Under the pieces are notes generated by a model, which searched no databases, had not been told where the DNA came from, and was given only the letters and a program-made list of their open reading frames with translations. A stretch of 64,000 nucleotides of DNA from Mixophyes australis. Lineage: Eukaryota > Chordata > Amphibia > Anura > Limnodynastidae. Positions within the stretch are counted from its first letter, which is position 1, and every line of letters begins with the position of its first letter. This document shows, piece by piece, positions 36,501-46,119 of the stretch. The translations under genes and the position numbers were made by a program. Where the stretch lies: positions 398,030,117 to 398,094,116 of the forward strand of contig JAVHZZ010000001.1 in assembly GCA_036250195.1 (NCBI GenBank), written 5' to 3'.

Positions 36501-39500
36501 AGGAGAAAATATGTCGCACAATAGTTTCCCTGCGGAGAATCCAATTGCTTTAAATCTGTCTCACAGCATTTGTAATACAAGGTAAGGCTGGTTTTCACCT
36601 AACTATTCAGCAGTGCAGCTGTGGTGATTGATTACTTTAGTTGTTTCAAAAGAATTACTTGCACCTATTAGGAAGTAGGAACAAAGTTTTATCTTTGTAG
36701 ACTTTCCTATTTTTGTGTTTTTTATTATTTCTTTGTGCAAGAATCTTTTTCTGTCAGAGGTGATGTCCACTAGACTATTAAGCAGGTGGTTATGATTGAA
36801 GAAAGAGCATGGGTGTGATACGATTTTCCGATACGGAGTACACAGACATTGAGTACACCCGCATTTAAAATGCGAACACTGACACCCCGACAGAACAGAA
36901 ACAGCGACTTACCACTACACTGACACAGTAACTTCCCGACCCCATCTGTTTCCGACTGCTGAACATGACGTCACTTGAAAACACGACTGCCGTTAAAGCG
37001 CCAATGCACGGACCCGGCTTACTATCATCTCATGTAAGTAGTACATAAGATGTTTGTAAATGTCATGTAAGTAGTACATGAAATTATAGTAAGCCGGGTC
37101 TGTGCATTGGCGCTTTAACTGCAGTCGTGTTTTCAAGTGATGTCATGTTCAGCAGTCGGGAACAGATGGGTTCTGGAAGTTACTGTGTCGGTGTCCCCTG
37201 TCCTGTTTATGGTTAAATTTACTGTGATTTTCTGTTTATCAGACACTAACATTCCTGCCTCTTAGGGAAGACTTTTTATAGGATAGCTGTAGAGGGATTT
37301 GATGTAGAAATTCTCCTCCAGCTTCATGGAACACTTTAAAAGTGGAACCTAATTAATTGATGGTAATCCCCTTTTCCCACATATTGTCATGTGCAGCACA
37401 TATTTATCCTGACAACCTCCCTAATTTGTTATGGTCTACTGTCCTCTCTCTGTGGAGTTTTACAGATTCACCCACAGACTCCGTTTTCAGACAGGAAATA
37501 TTAATAGGGTTATACTACCTGGAAATGATTTTTCAAAAATTCATCCTACTTGAAATTACTGTAAAATAAGCATGCAGGCTACCAATCTAAATAGAGCTCC
37601 GACGTTCCACCCTATGAATACCTAGATGTTCAGATCTACCCGGGAGCATGCCTGAGAGAAGACGAGCAATGATATATTATTGAGTATTTCATACCTTTAT
37701 TTTAACTCGAATTAAAAATTATACTGGTTCCAGCTTTTATTGTCAAAAGCAAAACAAGCTTGTAGACTGTACTAGCACTAAATATAATATGATGCGCTCA
37801 GCAGTCTTGATTTGGATATATTTGGATTCTGCTTGGTCATAGGTGTGCTGGGGATTATGTCATATTTCATGAAGTTACACACAGTACCATTGTTAGTGTG
37901 TCCTGTAAAATTATTTTTTAATCAAAGAATTGTCAGCGTGCATTTGGGTGGTCTTGGAGTTCTACTTTATACATTGCCTTGGTCAGGGATATGCTGGAGT
38001 ATATGTTGCCAAGTGATACAAATCAGCATTTTAGAGTCTACAATAGTTATTTGCTAATTAACTACATTTGTTGCATCCCCTATGTATTGCCTTATTTTTT
38101 ATTGTCTTTGGATTCTGATTAGTCTGGGCTATGCTTGTGGGTATGTGCTACTAGATAAAAAAATAAAAATAAAATATAGATATACAATACAGAATACATC
38201 CTTGCGACCACTGTGCAGTAAAGGGAGCGTCTTTGCGACCACTGTGCAGTAAAGGGAGCGTCTTTGCGACCACTGTGCAGTAAAGGGAGCGTCCTTGCGA
38301 CCACTGTGCAGTAAAGGGAGCGTCCTTGCGACCACTGTGCAGTAAAGAGAGCGTCCTTGCGACCACTGTGCAGTAAAGAGAACGTCCTTGCGACCACTGT
38401 GCAGTAAAGGGAGCGTCCTTGCGACCACTTTGCAGTAAAGGGAGTGTCCTTGCGACCACCATAAGAGGGGTCAGTACAACACAAAGTAGGCAGGGTTAGC
38501 ACATATGCCCTAACTACATTGGTGGAAAGTGGAGAAAATGCAATATCCAGTCGTAGGTGGAAACACAACAACGGCAGGTGGAGCTAATGCAAGTAGGAGT
38601 CGCACACCAGTGGGTGGAGTGTTATAACTACCATATAAAAAATAGAACATACAAGTGAGCGCCATCCAGGGCAGGAGAGGGACAGATGCAAACATATTTT
38701 CTTGACCATATGGCCCCTGTATTAACTTCACCCATATTATGCTGCTCCTGAATTAATGCTGTATCATGCCTACCCCATATATTGATGCTTCTCTGTATCC
38801 GTTAACCATAGTTCATCATTCCATCTACTCCTGAGAAAGTGGAGTGAGATGAGTGTTTCCTCATTAAGTGCTCCCGGCCGTTACACAGAGACAGTGTGGA
38901 GCAAATTTGAATGCATCGGAGTGATTACGAGTGGCTGTCAGGCTGCCTGTCGTTGCCTCTTCACTGCTGGGCTGCCTCTTTTAGGCAAGAGATGGCCCGA
39001 TCAGTCCAGGGTGTCAAGCCCCCCCTCCCCCCTCAAAAATGAATGTGCCCCCCTTTCTCGTGTTTGTGCATCTGTCTCCTTATTGTGTGTCTGTGCCTTT
39101 CTTTCTCAGTCTTTGTAAACTAAACTAGACAAAATGCAGCGCTGTAATTGGTCAAAGAATACATATAAAAACCAACACAATGCTAATATGACATGTAATT
39201 TATTTAACAAAAACACATATCGGACATGATTTTATATAAATATATATATAAAATAGCTGCAAGAAACAATGAAAGCTATGTAGCTTTTATAAATGTTCTG
39301 CAAAAAAAAAAAGCTGTTTTCTGTTATATATGTGGGTCACAATTGCATAGTTTTGATGAAATGTAAATGTATATCAACAATAAACATCCAATAGTACTAT
39401 GAGCAATCTGATACAAGGCCCTTTATTTTTTAATTCCAGAACTGATAAGCAGAGTAATAGATGGCAAGTTGCAGTGTGTAAATAGCATCCAATAATCCTC

Positions 39501-42500
39501 CTATTAAAACTCCAGGGGCAGAGGCGACGTGGAGTACTTAGTAGTGAACTTGGAAACCACAGTTAATTTGCACCACGCTGTTTTTCAGTCTGTCTCTTTC
39601 TCTTTCTTTAATTCTGTATGTGTACCAATGTCTCCCAATATGTTTCCGTGCCCTGAAGCATACAAGGGGACAGAGAGAGGTGTAGACATACAGAAAGAGA
39701 AACAGACGGCCACACTGGTTGGCAGACAGTTGTAGACACAAACAGATGGTGACACCAATCTGGAGGGAAAAATGGAGTTAGGATAGGGAAAGCCCAAGGT
39801 AGGTGGGAGCACTGACCTGGAGCAGGCACTGGCCGCATATATGCGTCATTCAGAAGGGACCTCTGTGCCCTTCCTCTGCTCCTCGGGTATATTACTGTGT
39901 ACCGTGTCAGGGCAATTTCTGAGGAAGCCACTTGCATTCTGCCAGGACTGTGCTATGCCCAGTTATTGGGCCCATACAATGCAGGAAGCCCAGGGGTAGG
40001 AAGAGATTAGAGGGCAAGCAGATGCTGGTTCAGGAATGCACAGGTGTAAAGCTTGAGGCTGTGCTGCCTGTATAAATGGCCACAAGCTGCATTCCTAAGG
40101 CAACAGGCAGCCTGTATAGATGCTGACCCAAGTCCTTGCATATGAAACCTACCAGAAAACCATCCAGTAAGTTCTATGGCCTATCCCCCCTGACCTCCTT
40201 TTGACTTCCAAAATAATAAAGAGCTAGCAACCTTTGCTGAGTTAAAAGTGTAGAAAAAAGGAAGTTATATTAGGCTGCATTGCAGCTGCAAAAATGTATT
40301 TTTACCCATAATGTTATACCTTTTTCACGCACTTTTTATTTCACTAATTTAAAATGTCACAATTCAAATTCAGATTTTTAGCTTTGATTAGAAAACTAAG
40401 AAAACACACACTAACCAAACCATCATTACCCAGTCTTTGGCAGTGTGTGTTTTGTTAGTTAGGTCACCAGTAGATAAATATTCTAAGATGCTAATATTCT
40501 GGCCCAATGTAACGATGCCACATATTGGCGCTCTCCCCCAGACACTGAGTAAACACTGAAGGGCTGAGCTGAAAGAAGCTAGTATAGAAAAACACCCTTT
40601 GAATACAGAAATAAAGGTATATCTTTCATATAGATAATGTAATATTTATGAATACACGAACTATGAAGGGCATTCCAATACCTAAACATGATCTATCTTG
40701 TTCTCCATCTTCTATGACCCCATTGTCTATTTCCACCAAGTCTTATCATTTATTTTGTGCCAGAACATCTAAAGGGTGTATCGTATACAACACCAAACCT
40801 ATTAAATGAGTCATAGTTTCGAGGAGATTTGCGCTCAGTATAACATTTCTGAGATTCTGCTTCATTCAGCTGGAACATTTTCATTACAATCCAAATCAGA
40901 TTTCCCAGTCCTCTCCCCATTGGAAACGTGATGCTGTATTAATGAAAATGTGGCCAAAGAGGAACATTTGAACACATTTACTGGGACTTCCCTTTTATAC
41001 AGAACTCTCTTTTTATTCAGAACTTCTGGAAAGAAGTGTGCAATTTTTTCCCCAGATGCTCCACAGTTACTGCTTGATCCCTATTTAGCTAAATAGTTCA
41101 TTACCTTGATATAAACACAGCAGGGAATTGACATCAAGGCACCATATAGATAATGGTAAGAGTCACAGTATTATTTGCTGTTGAGACTAAAGTGAGACAG
41201 TGCATTTTGAAGTATTATCCCTTATATGTTGCCTTGATTTGGGTCTTGTTAGATTCTGCTCAGAAACAGAATTATTTGAAGAATAGCAAAATGGAGATGT
41301 CAGTGTACTTTAAGTATTTTTGAGTGGAGTCATCTCTTTTATATATAGCCTTGAACTAGGGGTCTGCTCTGTCTTGCTGGGGTATATGTCAAAGTGCAAT
41401 TTTATTGTACCTCGCATAAGTCTTTGCTAATTAAAGAATTGTGCATGGGTGTCAATGGTTTTGGAGCCTTTCTTGGGGGGCACATCCCCTTTAATTTCCT
41501 AGTTTTTGAACTCTACTCCAAAGGCTGTGCAGCGTTATGTTCAGTAACAATGCAGCATTTAAATATTATAGGTTTGGCTGTGATTTACATAGTGACTAAT
41601 GAAAACACATCCAACTGCATCTGGGTGTTTCCCTGCAGTTTCCTTATAGACCTCTATTGTGCGTGGGGAAGATTATCCCCTAATATTTACAGCCTTTTCT
41701 GAACCTTTTGAATTGGAAAACCATCTGTATTTTAGTTGTCCATTTTAAATGATGATCACAAACGTCTTGTGTCCGTTTCTTTGGACCTAAAAAGCACATG
41801 TACTGAAGGGCTGCCTGCCAGTTTAATATGTTTCTCATTGCAGTTCAGATACAAACTCCATCTGCCATTACCCAGACATCTTTTCTTCACCTTTTTCAGA
41901 GATATCAGATGCTGAAAAAAACAAAGGTAAAACTGCTGAGCTGTACAAGTAGCCGTGCAAATGTAATTAAAAACGTAAGATACCTTGTTTTATTTGTATA
42001 AAGTTCAGAATATTCTAATCATTTTGAACCAGATATCAAAATCACTGGAATTTATATTTTACTTTGGTATGGGAAATTGTCAGACATGCCTATTACTTGC
42101 ATAATAGTTTCATATGGAAATAAAGCAGGCCTATATACGATATACTGCAAAGTGTTGTAAGCTTATTACTGATTCCTGGCTTGTCATGTTGCGCTGACAC
42201 TGACTGTTAATTAACAATGTTTCTTTAGGTCTATATCCACAGGAAGATGTATGGCCGGCCCAGCCTGTGTGTTTAACAAATGATCTCAACTATAATCTTG
42301 AGAACACAGTGACCTGTGTAACGCAGGATCCCCCACCTGTGCAGAATAGGTATGTGTTGTGTTCACTCATGTGCAGTTCACTCCCGACAATAGTCGTCTT
42401 TACGCAGTTGGAACTTTTGAATCAATGTAATACAGATAAGCATCTAAGGCCAAAGAAAGAGGTACCTTGTGAAATATGTATTTGTTTGTAAACCGCTGGG

Positions 42501-45500
42501 GATACCCCACACCCAACGTTGCACATACACTGAAATTGTGGCTTTAGGCATCAAATCTGTGTTGCGTTATAACTTTAAGGACAAGTACTATGGAAAAGTT
42601 TAAAAAAAAGAAAGGTTTCATATATACTCACACTCCAAACAGCAGTATAAAAATACCAGATAGATGTGTTGTGGTTTATGTTTTTGAATGTAGATAGTGT
42701 ACAAGTGGCTCTGTGTGTAAAGGATGTTTCTATTGTGTTTTTTTTTCCAGCTACATCAATTGGAATTCAACATGTGACGGGCAGTTCTCTGGCATGTATG
42801 GTTCACTGGAGTTAAATGACTTTAACTCTTATACTGAAGGTAAAAACGATAAGAGCATGGAGTATACTGGAATAGATTGCAGGGTGTTAATGATTAAAAG
42901 TGTAATAATGTATTGCTTGCTATTTTTTTTTTTAAAGTGCGTTTAGTGTTCATATATGCAAAACAACACATGCAAATGTATATATTTCCATACACATTTT
43001 AATCTTAGTAATTGCATTGCAATAAATGCCTTGTGTAAAAATAAAAAATATAAAAATAAATTAAAAAAAAGTACATCCGTTCTGATTAAGATAGAAAAGC
43101 AAACTGTTAGCTTCTGTGCGATCTTGCCCTAGAAAACTATAGTATATAAGGGTGTGTATAAGCTCTGTATCATACAGACCAGCTAATAGCTCAACAAAAA
43201 AACAGTTTATTAATAACAAGAAGTGTCATTTAAGAAGTGCTGGAATAGAGAAATGAAACTGACGTCTTCCTCATTTAAGAAGCAGAACTAAGCTTGCAGA
43301 ATATATTCCACTACAGCGATTTGCCAGATGCCTTTCATGTGGTTTAGTTTTATTCTGCCGTCGGATCCTGAGACTTTGTTTGAGAGCATGTAGGTTATGT
43401 TGTAACAAAGTAAAAGTAAGGCTCTAATCTGTTGTAAAACAGGTTCTTAGTCTTATCTGGGATTGGCTTGGTTGGTGTTTTACATAACCATTTGCTGAAA
43501 TCTGAATTAGCCTCCATATGCAGAAATGCAGAAGGGGAGTAATTGCAGGTTTATATCTTTCTGCTTCCACTTTGCTGTAAATCACAGCTTTTAAGCTGTA
43601 AAAAGTGCGATCTTTTATTCTTAAATCACACCCAGCAGTGATGCTCCTCCTGTATTCTTCCTTTACCTCATGAGCGTATACCAATGGGATGCCTCTTAAT
43701 TGCTTGTCAATCTTGTCACTCATCAGTACCCTGCGCTGGCTGAAAATAAAATGACCAAGCTTTTTAGTGAGGCGTGATATCCATGGCATTACTTAAGGAC
43801 TACTGTAAATGGGGCCCTTTTTTTTTTTTTTTTTTATTAAAGGTACTAGACAATAACATCCATTTGTAGAGAATCACTACACTACTCTACTTCATACTAC
43901 TCTCGTTAATAGTTTACGTTAAGAATTAATGATTAAGGAAGTCTATCAAACCTCTTATTCATCTGATGTTGACATGTTTGATAAAATATAAACCTTGCTG
44001 TCCTTCTTTCCTATCACACCGATGACGGTCAGCAATACATTGCAGTAAGATTGTAGTATGTATCATAAAGAATTGAATCTTTAGTACATTAATGTATTCT
44101 ATATTGTGATAGTTTTTCTTAGTCCAGTTTGTAGTATAAATAGTGTATACACTTGTGACCTGCAAACAAACATGACAGACCTGAATCATAATGCCCCAAT
44201 TCCCTAGCCGCCATTATGTCTTGAGTGACACTTCAATTTGTTTTCATTTTTGAGGGCCATAAAATTAACAAATATCACCTCCGTCACAGAAAAAATGTCA
44301 GTATGCCTTACTTCTGGTGTGTCCCACTTTCAAAAGATTATTGGCCCATAGATCCATGTCATAAAAGTTTTTATTATCCTTGTAACTGCACATCTGATGC
44401 TGTACTACAATATAATCTTTGTATGGAGATTATCTAGTCTTAGTTTAGTTTGATTTTATTGCTTTATCATGCAATTCTTCATTGCTTGTTATCGTTTATA
44501 CTTTTATTATACTTCTAATAGCCTGTTATGACTCGAAATCATTTTTATTGTCTTAGTGCCCTAAACGCGTTATTTTCCAGAGTTCTTCATTACTGAACTT
44601 TGATTATTTTGTCTTTTTGACTTCAACAACTTTACTATTCAAGACACACTTTTTCTTGTACTGTTATGGGAGGTGCCATGTGTATATTTAAGGCAGCATT
44701 TAAAATGCAGTGTGAAAGCACCGCCAAAGCTCTTTATAGCTTAAAGTGATACACTCAAACAAAATGCATTATATGCCCAACCTTTTACAAAAAAAAGCAG
44801 TCTAAATAATGCCTCTTAGGGACAGTTGAAAACGTTTCCTATCAAGCATTTAAAGCACTGGACAGCAGCATGTTTCATGTGACTCTGCTGTAAACCAATT
44901 TTATTTCATTTTTTACTGTGTTTTAAGTGTCCTTAGCTGCCTATAGGTCCAGTCCCACATGTGGGATGTATGGCATGTATGCCGCCTTTGTTGCTTGTAT
45001 GCTAAACTGCGAGGTTTGTAAGTTTTGTAACATGATTCATTTTCCATGAATTTCTCCTATTACTCAGTCTTCCCTTTGCTAAATCACTTTATGGTGGACA
45101 TGTATAGGATTGCAAGACAAAGTATCATCTGGATCTCCTTTGATTCTTAGCTCTCAAGCTCATTCACCAGGAGAGTATAGTTTAGTTTCTGAGTCAGTGA
45201 GTTAGGAGTCTCCTCAGTGGTTACATAATGGCAGATGAAGGGTGGAGGGATTGTGCTATGAATATACATCCTTAGAAGAGGAGGTATTCCAAAGCCTCAG
45301 TAGTGAAATGTCATGTGACTGTTTCCATTGTAATTGTATGACCCCTAGCAAACTGTAAATCACTAATAACTGCTTTAAGGAAAAAACATGGAAAAATGGA
45401 ACAGCACAAAGTGTTGTCTTTCAGGTAAAAGAGTGATTTATGTTTTAAAAAAAATAAAATAAAAATTGCACTCTTTTTTAATGGGGTTGCAACTTTAAGT

Positions 45501-46087
45501 AGTGCTAAAAATGCTGCTAAAATTACCCCTCAACATTGTGAAAGTCCCTATGGGAATGCATGCATTTGCACTGCTGGCTGAAGTTGCTCCTTTTCCGCAG
45601 TGGGTTCCACAAAGCGTATGCTCACCTCCCCACCGTCACATCTACAGTTTGAGAAGGAGTCTGTGTGCTACAGCAGAGGCCTTATGGGTGCTGGGTCTGC
45701 AGATGTGAAGTGTCTACTGACCTTTAACTCCTAAGCTAACCAATGACTAGAGCTCAGTGTTTACATTGAATAGTCAGTGATTAAAAATGGGAAAAAAATG
45801 TATCTGTAGAAACACTCATGTTCTCCTTTATTGCAGAAAACATGAACTTCCACAATGGTTTCTCATGTCCTGAAGTACAAAATCCGCCTTTCGTTGACCA
45901 ATGTCAGTCTACTTGGGAGATGAACCCTCCAGCACCACCACCACCCCCTCCGCCAGCTCCTACCATGCCAAGTTCCTGGGAACCAGCTGGTTATGTCAGT
46001 AATTCTGTGAGTAAATGTTTTGAATATTGAAGAAGAGTAAGATATATTGAGGATATAAATTGTTTTTCACAGTGAAATTTCTTAAAT

Positions 46088-46119
<32 letters not shown>

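Noticed and set aside
38119..38571. Three overlapping antisense frames of 99-150 codons
   Set aside because: Products of a 31 bp tandem repeat without antisense stops; repeated low-complexity peptides, no domain.
39529..39937. Mutually overlapping frames on both strands
   Set aside because: No conserved motif, no splice pattern, balanced by chance in a GC-richer patch.
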